Below are positions 8,572-17,414 of a DNA stretch of 60,268 bases, piece by piece. The stretch spans positions 1 to 60,268 of the forward strand of contig NYWU01000018.1 in assembly GCA_002685255.1 (NCBI GenBank). The letters are read 5' to 3'. The position numbers were made by a program, and so were the translations under genes. The notes under the pieces were generated by a model. The model was not told where the DNA came from. It saw only the letters and a program-made list of their open reading frames with translations, and did no database searches. Numbering within the stretch: position 1 is the first letter of the stretch; each line of letters opens with the position of its first letter. This DNA is from Idiomarinaceae bacterium (GTDB taxonomy: Bacteria > Pseudomonadota > Gammaproteobacteria > Enterobacterales > Alteromonadaceae).

Positions 8572-11500
8572 ATGTTCAAAGCGAGTGAGGTGCTATCCAA
8601 AAGCCATCAGGCAGAGGATCTGAAGTCCTTGCAGCAAGCAATAACCGACAATTATATCGTCGATGAAGATGCATATATGCGTGAGTTGTTGCCGCTGGTG
8701 CCGTCAGATGATGACGCGGTTAGTACAGTGACGGAGCGCGCCGCCAAGTTAGTCGAGCAAGTGCGAGAGCAAGCCGACAACGGTATGGTCGATTCGTTTT
8801 TGCAAGAGTACAGCTTAGACACCAAAGAGGGTATTATCCTCATGTGTCTCGCCGAGGCTCTTTTACGTATTCCCGATGCAGCCACTGCTGACGCCCTGAT
8901 ACAAGACAAACTGTCAGGCGGTGATTGGCAAAAGCATATGGGCCAAAGTGCTTCATGGTTAGTTAATTCCGGTACTTGGGGGTTAGCGCTTACCAACGGC
9001 GTTATCAATCCCACCGGAAAAGCGATGGAAACGCCACGAGGCACCTTCCGCCGCATGATCCGCAAGCTAGGTAAACCCGTGGTTCGTAAAGCAACGTATG
9101 CCGCGATGCAAATTATGGGTAAACAGTTTGTTTTAGGCCGTACGATTGAGGAAGCCTTAAAAGAAAGTCGTGAAAATCGCGACAAAGGCTATACCCACGC
9201 TTACGATATGCTCGGCGAAGCCGCATTAACGATGAGTGATGCAGAGTACTACAAGCAACAGTACGTCAATTCGATTAAAACCATCACCAATGAAAAATTC
9301 AATAATCCGGATGCACCGCGCCCCACGATTTCTATCAAACTATCGGCGCTGCACCCGCGTTACGAGGCATCGAACCACGAACGCGTATTAACTGAGTTGG
9401 CGACGACGCTCACCGACCTCGTCAAGCTTGCGAAAGAAGCTGATGTTGGCGTGACCATCGATGCTGAGGAGGTGGATCGCCACGAATTATCACTCGAGTT
9501 ATTCGAAAAAGTGTATCGGAGTGGTGTGTGTAAAGGCTGGCCGCGCTTTGGTTTGGTGGTTCAAGCCTACTCTAAGCGCGCATTGCCCACCTTATGCTGG
9601 ATTACTGCGCTTGCCCGCGAGTGCGGCGATGAAATTCCTGTACGTTTAGTAAAAGGTGCGTACTGGGATAATGAGATTAAATGGAGTCAAGAGAATGGTG
9701 TCACAGGATATCCTGTGTTTACCCGCAAGGCTCACAGTGATCTTTCTTATATTGCCTGCGCACGTTACTTACTAAGCGATGATACGGATGGTGCCATCTA
9801 TCCACAGTTTGCAACTCATAATGCGCAGACCATTATGTCTATTGAGCACATGAACGAGACGCATAAGCGCCGCATTGAGTATCAACGCCTACATGGTATG
9901 GGTGATAATCTTTACGACACGCTGATGAAGCAGAAGCCAGGTATGGTTGTGCGCATATATGCGCCCGTGGGTCCTCATCGCGATCTATTACCTTACTTAG
10001 TGCGCCGCTTACTCGAGAACGGTGCTAACTCGTCATTCGTTCATAAGCTACTTGATGCTGATACCCCCGTCGACGAATTGGTTGTACATCCGCTGAAGAC
10101 AGCAATGCGTCACGAAGTTTATGCTAACGACAAGATTCCACTTCCTCCTGCAATGTATGAGGAACGCAAAAATTCATTAGGATTGAATATGAATATTCAC
10201 TCACAAGCAGATGATTTCATTGCCGCGGTACAACAGTATCGCGACAAACAATGGCAAGGTGGCCCAATTGTTGACGGTAAGACCGTAGAGACCGACCACC
10301 AAGTAAGCATCACTAGCCCGCAAGAGACTACAAAACAAGTGGGTAGTATTTATTGGGGCGATAAAAAGCTTGCTGAACAAGCATTGCAAAGCGCTAATAA
10401 AGCCTATCGTGCATGGCGTGAGGTGCCGGTTGACGAACGTGCGACCTGCCTCGAAAAATTTGCCGACTTAATGGAAGCTAACCGTAATGAATTAATTGCG
10501 CTGTGTTCCGTTGAGGCGGGCAAAGGCTTGCAAGACGGTATTGATGAAGTCCGTGAAGCCGTTGATTTCTGCCGCTACTATGCGAAAGAAGCGCGTAAAT
10601 TAATGGACGGCGAGATTCAGTTGCCAGGCCCCACAGGCGAAGACAACAAACTGAAACTCGAAGGTCGCGGTACCTTTATTTGCATCAGCCCGTGGAACTT
10701 CCCTCTTGCTATTTTCGTTGGCCAAGTCGTCGCTGCACTGGTAACCGGTAACTCTGTTATCGCTAAACCAGCTGAGCAAACTGGGCTTATAGCATATCGT
10801 GCAGTACAACTTGCTCTGGAAGCCGGTGTGCCAGGCAATGTCTTGCACTTTATGCCAGGTAGTGGTGCCGAAGTCGGTAGTTTCCTGACTTCTCAGGAAG
10901 ACATCGGCGGTGTCTGCTTTACCGGTTCAACTTATACCGCTCAAGCGATTAACCGCGCTTTAGCAGCGCGCACTGGTCCTATCGTGCCGCTGATTGCCGA
11001 AACAGGCGGTCAGAATGCCATGTTAATCGATTCAACGTCGCTACCTGAGCAAGTGGTCACTGATGTTGTCGCAAGTGCATTCCAAAGTGCCGGACAGCGC
11101 TGCTCAGCACTGCGTGTTTTGTTTGTCCAAGATGATATTGCGGATCGTATTTTCGACTTACTGCGCGGTGCGATGGAAGAACTTGAAGTCGGCGATCCGT
11201 TGTTGCACGAAACCGATGTCGGTCCAGTCATTGACGGTATTGCTAAAACTAATTTGGAACAGCATATCTCAGATATTCAACAAGCGGGTCGTCTGATCGC
11301 TCGAGCGCCGATGCCTGATTATACTCAAGGCGGCACTTTTGTTGCGCCAACGGCTATTGAAATCGACAGCATCAGCCAGTTAGTCAAGGAAAACTTTGGT
11401 CCAATTCTTCATGTCATCCGCTACAAAACTGAAGAGTTGGATGATGTAATCGACAGTATCAACGGCACAGGTTACGGCCTTACATTTGGCATCCATAGCC

Positions 11501-11739
11501 GTAACGAAACGTTCGCGTATGACATCGCAAGCCGCGTTGATGTCGGTAACGTTTACATCAACCGTAACCAAATCGGTGCGATTGTCGGCGTTCAACCATT
11601 CGGTGGACGTGGTATGTCAGGTACTGGGCCGAAAGCAGGTGGACCGCACTACCTCACGCGTTTCATTACTGAAAAAACGCATTCCGACAACATCACTGCT
11701 GTCGGTGGTAATGCGACACTACTCTCGCTGGACGACTAA
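8572..11739 (+). CDS. putA: Bifunctional proline dehydrogenase / delta-1-pyrroline-5-carboxylate dehydrogenase
   Basis: PutA oxidises proline to glutamate in two channelled steps, feeding electrons to FAD/quinone and to NAD. The 1055-residue protein contains an N-terminal arm, the FAD-binding PRODH barrel (about 230-480, with SIKLSALHPRYE and VRLVKGAYWDNEIKWSQ) and an aldehyde dehydrogenase domain (about 560-1040, with ISPWNFPLAIF, AETGGQNA and catalytic Cys844 in AGQRCSALR). There is no ribbon-helix-helix DNA-binding domain in front, so this is the short bifunctional type and does not repress its own gene. The ATG at 8572 is chosen over one at 8527 because CAGGAG lies six bases upstream of it. 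Confidence 0.96.
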   Translation: MFKASEVLSKSHQAEDLKSLQQAITDNYIVDEDAYMRELLPLVPSDDDAVSTVTERAAKLVEQVREQADNGMVDSFLQEYSLDTKEGIILMCLAEALLRIPDAATADALIQDKLSGGDWQKHMGQSASWLVNSGTWGLALTNGVINPTGKAMETPRGTFRRMIRKLGKPVVRKATYAAMQIMGKQFVLGRTIEEALKESRENRDKGYTHAYDMLGEAALTMSDAEYYKQQYVNSIKTITNEKFNNPDAPRPTISIKLSALHPRYEASNHERVLTELATTLTDLVKLAKEADVGVTIDAEEVDRHELSLELFEKVYRSGVCKGWPRFGLVVQAYSKRALPTLCWITALARECGDEIPVRLVKGAYWDNEIKWSQENGVTGYPVFTRKAHSDLSYIACARYLLSDDTDGAIYPQFATHNAQTIMSIEHMNETHKRRIEYQRLHGMGDNLYDTLMKQKPGMVVRIYAPVGPHRDLLPYLVRRLLENGANSSFVHKLLDADTPVDELVVHPLKTAMRHEVYANDKIPLPPAMYEERKNSLGLNMNIHSQADDFIAAVQQYRDKQWQGGPIVDGKTVETDHQVSITSPQETTKQVGSIYWGDKKLAEQALQSANKAYRAWREVPVDERATCLEKFADLMEANRNELIALCSVEAGKGLQDGIDEVREAVDFCRYYAKEARKLMDGEIQLPGPTGEDNKLKLEGRGTFICISPWNFPLAIFVGQVVAALVTGNSVIAKPAEQTGLIAYRAVQLALEAGVPGNVLHFMPGSGAEVGSFLTSQEDIGGVCFTGSTYTAQAINRALAARTGPIVPLIAETGGQNAMLIDSTSLPEQVVTDVVASAFQSAGQRCSALRVLFVQDDIADRIFDLLRGAMEELEVGDPLLHETDVGPVIDGIAKTNLEQHISDIQQAGRLIARAPMPDYTQGGTFVAPTAIEIDSISQLVKENFGPILHVIRYKTEELDDVIDSINGTGYGLTFGIHSRNETFAYDIASRVDVGNVYINRNQIGAIVGVQPFGGRGMSGTGPKAGGPHYLTRFITEKTHSDNITAVGGNATLLSLDD

Positions 11740-11773
11740 TCGATCGAGTTGTCTATCGATGCAAACAAAAGCG

Positions 11774-11798
11774 GCGGCGCCTCAGGCGCCGCTTTTTT
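11774..11798 (+). terminator. Rho-independent terminator of putA
   Basis: 8-bp GC-rich stem GCGGCGCC / GGCGCCGC (11774-11781, 11785-11792), TCA loop, six T residues. It lies 35 bases after the putA stop. Confidence 0.93.
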
Positions 11799-11803
11799 GT
11801 AGG

Positions 11804-12226
11804 CTATCGGTTATCCTTAATAACAATGTCGGTTCCCTCAAGCTGCTGCTCAAGAGCTTCATCGTAAATAATATAAACTTCATGTTTACCACCTCCGTCA
11901 CTAAATTCGACGGCGGCTATATCCGCCTCATGACGGACAACCCGCGGTGGTTCATTTAGCAGATAGTGTTTGGGTGGCAAGATAAAACGCCTTTCAACGA
12001 GTTCTCGCCCGTCCCAATACGCAGCTTCCTGTTTTGGTCGGAACTTAATTACGATAATAATAAATATCGTCATCGTTAACAGTACGCCAATAGCTATCAG
12101 CCACAACGGAACCTTTCCACCAATATAAATCGCCATCCATAGGGCTAAAAAAAAGCCGCCCCAACCTTGGGGGCGGCGACTATCGCGGTAAAAGCTAATT
12201 GTTTGTTTAGAAGTCTTCGTCGTCAT
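11804..12226 (-). CDS. Small membrane protein of unknown function
   Basis: I do not recognise this 140-residue protein. From the ATG at 12226 it has a short polar N-terminus, two hydrophobic segments (about residues 23-37 and 41-60, separated by a GGKVP turn) and a hydrophilic C-terminal domain of about 80 residues with beta-strand character (RRFILPPKHYLL, AAVEFSDGGGKHEVYIIYDE). The proposed start overlaps the end of the acyl-CoA dehydrogenase gene by 20 bases and lacks a good Shine-Dalgarno sequence. A perfect terminator hairpin lies inside codons 17-27. An ATG at 12136, just past that hairpin, would give 110 residues. Existence of the gene is likely; its start is open. Confidence 0.6.
   Translation of the reverse strand: MTTKTSKQTISFYRDSRRPQGWGGFFLALWMAIYIGGKVPLWLIAIGVLLTMTIFIIIVIKFRPKQEAAYWDGRELVERRFILPPKHYLLNEPPRVVRHEADIAAVEFSDGGGKHEVYIIYDEALEQQLEGTDIVIKDNR
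12147..12177 (-). terminator. Rho-independent terminator behind the acyl-CoA dehydrogenase, inside the next ORF
   Basis: Reverse-strand stem GCCGCCCC / GGGGCGGC (plus-strand 12170-12177 with 12155-12162), 7-nt loop, then eight T residues. It starts 29 bases after the acyl-CoA dehydrogenase stop but lies within the early codons of the following membrane-protein ORF, if that ORF begins at 12226. Confidence 0.85.
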
Positions 12227-13988
12227 GTAAATATAAACTCTCACTACCGTCTTCGATGGCACTGAGCAATGACGAAATACGTGGCAATATCCGCGCAAAA
12301 TAAAACCGTGCTGTCTTAATTTTGCTCGCCAAGTAAGGCCGTTCGCCTTGTTTTGTCTCTGCAACCAATGCCATACGTAACCATAAGTATGCATACGCAA
12401 TATAACCGACCAAATGCAAATACTCCACCGCAACGGAGTTGACTTGATTCTCATCATTTTGCGTGCGCTCAATGATTTGTCCGGTCACGCGTTCTAGTTC
12501 ATCAACGGCCTGCTTGAGTTGATTAAATTGAGCATTCCAGTTGTCGGTGGCAGCTTCATTAACAAATGCTTTAATCTCGGCAACAAATGGATGTAGCAGC
12601 TGACCTTTAGAACCAACCACTTTGCGCCCGAGTAAGTCGAGTGCTTGAATACCATTGGTGCCTTCATAAATTTGTGCAATGCGGGTGTCACGAATGAGTT
12701 GCTCTTGTCCCCACTCCCGAACATAGCCGTGACCGCCGAAAATCTGTTGTCCATGAATTGTTGACTCAAGACCCGTGTCCGTCAAAAAGGCTTTTGCAAC
12801 AGGGGTTAGCAGTGCCACCATTGCGTCCGCCTGTTGCTTCACTTCATCTGACTCACCGTATTTTGCTCGGTCCAATTGTTGCCCAACCCAGGTTGAAAAC
12901 GCACGTCCACCTTCGGTAAGTGACTTCATGGTTAACAACATCCGACGGATGTCGCCATGCACCAATAAAGGATCAGCAGCTGCACTCATATCACGCGTCG
13001 CTTTTGCACCGCGTCCCTGAATACGTTCTCTCGCATACTCCAACGCATTTTGATAAGAGCGTTCTGCGGTACCAAGACCCTGAATCCCTACTCCCAGACG
13101 TTCATAGTTCATCATGGTAAACATCGCAGCCAAACCACGGTTAGGCTCACCGACCATCCAGCCGCGTGCGCCGTCAAAGTTCATCACGCAAGTAGCTGAA
13201 CCATGGATTCCCATTTTATGTTCAATGGAGCCACAACTGACCGCATTACGCTCACCGACTGAGCCATCGTCGTTGACTAAAAATTTCGGCACTACAAAAA
13301 GCGATATACCTTTCGTGCCAGCGGGTGCGTCAGGCAGTTTTGCCAGCACTAGGTGTACGATATTATCGACCAAATCATGTTCACCACCGGTGATGAAAAT
13401 CTTGGTTCCTGAAATGAGATAGCTATCGTCACCTTGTGGTTCGGCTTTAGTTTTTATAATCCCTAAGTCAGTACCCGCATGAGGTTCAGTTAAGCACATG
13501 GTGCCGGTCCACTCGCCTTGCACCATTTTCTCTAGATAGGTTTGTTTGATGTCGTCGCTACCATGCAAATCAAGCGTCATGATGGCGCCAGAGGTTAGCC
13601 CAGGGTAAAGGGAAAAAGCGACATCGGCCGAACACAGCATTTCTTCATACTGAGCTGAGAGTGATTTCGGTAGCCCCATACCACCAAAATCTGGGTTTGC
13701 GGTAACCCCGACCCAGCCACCTTCAGCTAATTGGCGGAAGTTTTCCTTATACGCTGCGGGCGTCGTGACTTCACCGCCATTAAAACTCACGCCTTCCTCA
13801 TCAGCTTGACGAGATACCGGCGCGATGAGCTGCTCAGCGACCTTTGCGGCTTCATCAAGAATCGCTGACGCTGTGTCTTGATCCATCATCTCCGCAAGCA
13901 TGTCGCTTTTTTGCCAATCGGCGGTGACATTAAATACATCATGAAGGACAAAATCCATGTCATCTCTTGGCGCACGATAATCGGCCAT
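12207..13988 (-). CDS. Acyl-CoA dehydrogenase, DmdC-like
   Basis: A 593-residue flavoprotein of the acyl-CoA dehydrogenase superfamily with the extra C-terminal helical domain found in the DmdC (3-methylmercaptopropionyl-CoA dehydrogenase) group. The opening MADYRAPRDDMDFVLHDVF is characteristic. FAD/substrate motifs are visible (MCLTEPHAGTDLG, TKIFITGGEHDL) and the catalytic-region sequence QIYEGTNGIQALDLLGRK is intact. It presumably introduces the alpha-beta double bond in an acyl-CoA, with ETF as electron acceptor; the chain type cannot be read from the sequence. The gene stands apart from other beta-oxidation genes and has its own promoter and terminator. Confidence 0.85.
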   Translation of the reverse strand: MADYRAPRDDMDFVLHDVFNVTADWQKSDMLAEMMDQDTASAILDEAAKVAEQLIAPVSRQADEEGVSFNGGEVTTPAAYKENFRQLAEGGWVGVTANPDFGGMGLPKSLSAQYEEMLCSADVAFSLYPGLTSGAIMTLDLHGSDDIKQTYLEKMVQGEWTGTMCLTEPHAGTDLGIIKTKAEPQGDDSYLISGTKIFITGGEHDLVDNIVHLVLAKLPDAPAGTKGISLFVVPKFLVNDDGSVGERNAVSCGSIEHKMGIHGSATCVMNFDGARGWMVGEPNRGLAAMFTMMNYERLGVGIQGLGTAERSYQNALEYARERIQGRGAKATRDMSAAADPLLVHGDIRRMLLTMKSLTEGGRAFSTWVGQQLDRAKYGESDEVKQQADAMVALLTPVAKAFLTDTGLESTIHGQQIFGGHGYVREWGQEQLIRDTRIAQIYEGTNGIQALDLLGRKVVGSKGQLLHPFVAEIKAFVNEAATDNWNAQFNQLKQAVDELERVTGQIIERTQNDENQVNSVAVEYLHLVGYIAYAYLWLRMALVAETKQGERPYLASKIKTARFYFARILPRISSLLSAIEDGSESLYLHDDEDF

Positions 13989-14060
13989 GACCTACCTCTC
14001 TTTATACAAAGTTGAACCCGTTCGACGTTTTTCAAACAGGCGTTTAATTCAGTTGTTTAA

Positions 14061-14089
14061 AGAGTAAAAAGGTCACGCTCAATTGTCAA
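14061..14089 (-). promoter_or_regulatory. Candidate promoter of the acyl-CoA dehydrogenase gene
   Basis: Reverse-strand TTGACA (14089-14084), 17-nt spacer, TACTCT (14066-14061). The -35 box is a perfect consensus and begins one base past the gspB stop; the -10 is weak. Leader of about 65 nt. Confidence 0.5.
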
Positions 14090-14797
14090 TCATTGGGCGC
14101 CTTTCCAATCAACCAGCGCTTCGACCGCGAAAAGCTTACCCTGTCTGCGTAAAACCACTCGTTGTGGCTCGATCTTTACAACTTGCATGTCGCGAAATTG
14201 ATCGCCAACCATTAGTTTTTGTTGATCAAGCTCTATCCACCGACGACTCTCATCAGAAACGTACATATGTGCATCGTACGTGAACGCACGAATCTGTCGC
14301 TGTAACGACGGATTGAGTTTCGATAAAGTAGGAATCACGCTATCGACGTCATTTTGCTTAGCATCGGCCGTTGCTTTAACAGCTTGTTCAAAGCGACTCA
14401 GCAAATCCTCAGAAATGCCCTCAGTAGCCAACGCATCTTGCTGACTTGCTGGCTGCTGAGCTGCTTGTCCTCTTGGATTAACAATTATCGGCTCGGGTTC
14501 AGCCGGCTTAGGCTCAGGTGCTGCCGCCCAATCGATGGTAGGTACTGTAGCCGCATCTCCCCAACGATAGACCTCTGGTTGCTGGGCCTGTTGCGCTACC
14601 GCGTTGTCTTGTTCACCCAAAGGGAGATACAAAACCACTAAACTGCAGGCTATGGCAGCTACACAAGCACCGATAGCCCACTTGGCAGCCCCTGAAGCCG
14701 AGTTTTTTTGCGCTGCGAATAGCTCGTTATTAAGTTGGCTTTGTGTGCGCACGATGGGGGACTGCTGTTGCTTTAGCGCTTTTAAGATAGAAGACAT
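14090..14797 (-). CDS. gspB: Type II secretion assembly protein GspB
   Basis: A 235-residue inner-membrane protein. A short cytosolic start (MSSILKALKQQQ) and a transmembrane helix (about 40-58) lead to a Pro/Glu-rich periplasmic linker. The C-terminal domain (about 170-233) matches the T2SSB/GspB fold, with LNPSLQRQIRAFTYDAHMY and the strand-rich MQVVKIEPQRVVLRRQGK. GspA and GspB together help insert the secretin GspD through the peptidoglycan. The ORF starts on the last base of the gspA stop, so the two are translationally coupled. No other gsp genes are nearby. Confidence 0.85.
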   Translation of the reverse strand: MSSILKALKQQQSPIVRTQSQLNNELFAAQKNSASGAAKWAIGACVAAIACSLVVLYLPLGEQDNAVAQQAQQPEVYRWGDAATVPTIDWAAAPEPKPAEPEPIIVNPRGQAAQQPASQQDALATEGISEDLLSRFEQAVKATADAKQNDVDSVIPTLSKLNPSLQRQIRAFTYDAHMYVSDESRRWIELDQQKLMVGDQFRDMQVVKIEPQRVVLRRQGKLFAVEALVDWKGAQ

Positions 14798-16239
14798 CAG
14801 TTAACCTCCTGTAAGCGCGGACCGGATTCAAAGTAGCGTGCACTTAACCACGCCAATGTAACTTGATTTAACTCGCCAGTGATCGGTAGTCCAGCTTGTC
14901 TTTGAATCGCTTGTAATTGTGCTTGCGCATTCAAACGCTGCTGGGTATCGCTTAAATAACGCGCCAGTTGCTCCTTAACCCATTGTGTCAAAGCTTCAGA
15001 TTCCGTAGCCCCATCTTGGTATCGAATATCGGGTCGCTGATATAAGCCGATGACTTCTCCTGTCCACCCCTGGGTATCAACCGGTTCCATCGACTTCAAT
15101 ACGATGCCTGTTTGAGTATCTCGCAACAATAGCGCCGGGTAGTTTATTTGCTGTAATTGCGACACGCTGACCGCATTGGTTTTTAAGCAAGCGAGCTGAT
15201 AATTCTTTACCCAATCACAAAAGGCTTGTTGCCGAGGCGGTTGAGGCAATTGCCACGCAGTCGCCAGTAATTGCGCATTTTGATAGTCATAGTTGCTAAT
15301 CGGTTCTTCCACCTGAATCTCGGGAACCGACCACCAGCGCATCAGAGCGGCTATTATTACTGCCGCGATTGGCAGTAGAAGCCACGGCCAACGTGACGCC
15401 GTCTGAGCGCGTTGTTGAGGCTCGTCAAATTGGCCCAGCTCTTGTGAGGCGCGTTTAACATGCGCTTTGTCGACTTGCATTTGACCATCTGCGTAAGCAA
15501 CTAAGAGCGCGCGATCGCAGAGTAAATTTAATAGCCTGGGTACTCCGCCCGTCAGTTTGTGGGCCGTCATCGCCGCAGGCTGAGTAAACAGTGCTCGGTT
15601 GGCGCCCGCCATCTGACAGCGATAAGCGATATATCGTTCGGTATCGTAGTTGGTCAATGGTAACAAGTGATAACGGGCTGTAATGCGCTGCGCCAGCTGT
15701 CGAAGCTCTTGCCGTTTTAATAAGGTTTGTAGCTCAGGCTGTCCGATTAAAATGACCCGTAGTAACTTATTTTTTGTCGTTTCTAAATTGGTGAGTAACC
15801 GCAGCTGCTCGAGTACTTGGGGCTTTAAGTGTTGCGCTTCATCAATCAGCACGACACACTGACGATCCTGTTGATGAGCGTCGAGTAGAAACTGACTGAT
15901 TTTATCGGTCAGTACTTTACGTGTTGCACGTCCTTTTTGATAGCGGATCCCCCACTCATCACATAACGTCGCCAACAACTCATCCTCGTTAAGCATCGGG
16001 TTTAGGATAAAGGCAATTTCTGTCGACTCGGGCAGTTGCTCAAGTAACGCACGCGATACCGTGGTTTTTCCCGTACCGACTTCTCCGGTCAGTAGAATAA
16101 AACCACCACTGCCTTGCAACCCCTGCACTAAATGCGCGAGCGCTTCTTGGTGACGTTCACTATGATAGAGAAAGTGCGGATCGGGCGCGATCGAAAATGG
16201 TTCTGCGGTTAATCCAAAATGCTGTTGATACATAGTCAT
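14797..16239 (-). CDS. gspA: Type II secretion ATPase GspA (ExeA-like)
   Basis: A 480-residue AAA+ ATPase of the ExeA/GspA family. The opening MYQQHFGLTAEPFSIAPDPHFLY is diagnostic, followed by Walker A GEVGTGKTT (residues 52-60) and Walker B VVLIDEAQHL. A single transmembrane segment (about 285-300) leads into a periplasmic part that ends in a peptidoglycan-binding-like domain (LQAIQRQAGLPITGELNQ). The protein is thought to remodel peptidoglycan for secretin assembly, working with GspB. Two in-frame ATG codons (16239, 16233) are equally good starts. It is divergent from cca. Confidence 0.88.
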   Translation of the reverse strand: MTMYQQHFGLTAEPFSIAPDPHFLYHSERHQEALAHLVQGLQGSGGFILLTGEVGTGKTTVSRALLEQLPESTEIAFILNPMLNEDELLATLCDEWGIRYQKGRATRKVLTDKISQFLLDAHQQDRQCVVLIDEAQHLKPQVLEQLRLLTNLETTKNKLLRVILIGQPELQTLLKRQELRQLAQRITARYHLLPLTNYDTERYIAYRCQMAGANRALFTQPAAMTAHKLTGGVPRLLNLLCDRALLVAYADGQMQVDKAHVKRASQELGQFDEPQQRAQTASRWPWLLLPIAAVIIAALMRWWSVPEIQVEEPISNYDYQNAQLLATAWQLPQPPRQQAFCDWVKNYQLACLKTNAVSVSQLQQINYPALLLRDTQTGIVLKSMEPVDTQGWTGEVIGLYQRPDIRYQDGATESEALTQWVKEQLARYLSDTQQRLNAQAQLQAIQRQAGLPITGELNQVTLAWLSARYFESGPRLQEVN

Positions 16240-16315
16240 GCCAAACTTTTTTAGCCTCAGTGTAACGAGTTACTTGCGCTTAAACTAGTGATTCGCGATC
16301 ATCACCTTAAAGCAT

Positions 16316-16322
16316 GGAGGTG
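16316..16322 (+). promoter_or_regulatory. Shine-Dalgarno sequence fixing a TTG start for cca
   Basis: GGAGGTG at 16316-16322 sits directly inside the first codons that would follow an ATG at 16314, so that ATG has no ribosome site of its own. The GGAGG core ends five bases before the TTG at 16326, optimal spacing. Confidence 0.7.
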
Positions 16323-16325
16323 CAC

Positions 16326-17414
16326 TTGGATATATATTTAGTCGGTGGAGCCGTTCGAGACCAGTTATTGGGCTGTCCTGTCGGTGATAAAGATTATGTT
16401 GTGGTGGGCGCAACCCCTGACCAAATGCTCGCTTTAGGTTATCAACAAGTGGGTAAGGATTTTCCTGTGTTCTTACACCCACAGACACGGGAAGAGTATG
16501 CACTGGCGCGTACTGAGCGTAAGCAAGGACAAGGATACACGGGGTTTCAAGTTAATACAGATACAACGATAACGCTTTCCCAAGACTTAGAACGCCGAGA
16601 TTTAACCATTAATGCCATCGCTGAAGACGAGCACGGACACCTGATCGATCCCTATGGCGGACAGCAAGATATTGAACGCAAGCTATTGCGTCACGTTTCG
16701 CCTGCGTTTGTTGAAGATCCCTTGCGAGTGCTTCGCGTGGCACGGTTCTATGCACGATTTAAACCCTTGGGCTTTACGGTCGCACAGGAAACCAAAAACC
16801 TGATGAAAGCCATGGCTCGTTCGGGCGAGTTAAAGACACTCGTTGCAGAACGAGTATGGCGAGAATGGGAAAAGGCGCTCGCCACCGATGCGCCAGCAGC
16901 GTTTATTGAGCTATTAGTCGAAATTGATGCATGGTCGCAGGTGATGCCTGAATTGACGATATCGCCCTCATCAGTGAGCGACCTACAACAAATTAGCCAA
17001 GTCACACAGTGCACTCACACACGATTTGCAACGCTCATGTTACGCCAAGGCGATACTTTTGAAATTAATTTGTTGAGTCAAAAGCTACGTCTGCCCAATC
17101 AGTATAAACGGTTAGCACAAGCAGTGTTTGGTAGCCGCAAGTGGTTATTGCAACCCTCACCACTCAGTCCCGCACAACTATTAGAGCTTGCTAATGGCGC
17201 TGATATGTGGCGCCAACCAGAGCGTATCGAGCAATTGGCACACATCCGCCATATCGCACGACCTAATATCAGTGATGGCTGTATTGTAAGTGCCTTAAAT
17301 CAGGCTCGATCGATTGATGCCTCATCTATCGTTGCACGAGGCCTTAAAGGGCCTGAGGTAGGCCAAGTACTGAATGAGGAGCGCTTGTTAGCGATAAAAC
17401 GTGGCTTAATTTAA
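16326..17414 (+). CDS. cca: CCA-adding tRNA nucleotidyltransferase, short form
   Basis: Class II enzyme that builds or repairs the CCA 3' end of tRNA. The head domain is clear: LVGGAVRDQLLG, the catalytic Asp pair in GDKDYVVVG, HPQTREEYALARTERK and RRDLTINAIA, then the ERVWREWEKAL RNA-binding helix. From the TTG start it has 362 residues, whereas the Escherichia protein has 412 with a C-terminal HD phosphohydrolase; the HD domain is absent here, so 2',3'-cyclic phosphodiesterase activity is not expected. The TTG start is preferred over the ATG at 16314 because of a GGAGG five bases ahead of it. Its stop overlaps that of folK by four bases. Confidence 0.92.
   Translation: MDIYLVGGAVRDQLLGCPVGDKDYVVVGATPDQMLALGYQQVGKDFPVFLHPQTREEYALARTERKQGQGYTGFQVNTDTTITLSQDLERRDLTINAIAEDEHGHLIDPYGGQQDIERKLLRHVSPAFVEDPLRVLRVARFYARFKPLGFTVAQETKNLMKAMARSGELKTLVAERVWREWEKALATDAPAAFIELLVEIDAWSQVMPELTISPSSVSDLQQISQVTQCTHTRFATLMLRQGDTFEINLLSQKLRLPNQYKRLAQAVFGSRKWLLQPSPLSPAQLLELANGADMWRQPERIEQLAHIRHIARPNISDGCIVSALNQARSIDASSIVARGLKGPEVGQVLNEERLLAIKRGLI

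Noticed and set aside
8652-9185. 177-codon reverse-strand frame within putA
   Set aside because: Low-complexity Ser/Arg-rich translation antisense to a conserved enzyme; a codon-usage shadow.
11486-11959. 157-codon forward frame spanning the end of putA and its terminator
   Set aside because: It runs out of frame through conserved putA codons and through the terminator; no family resemblance.
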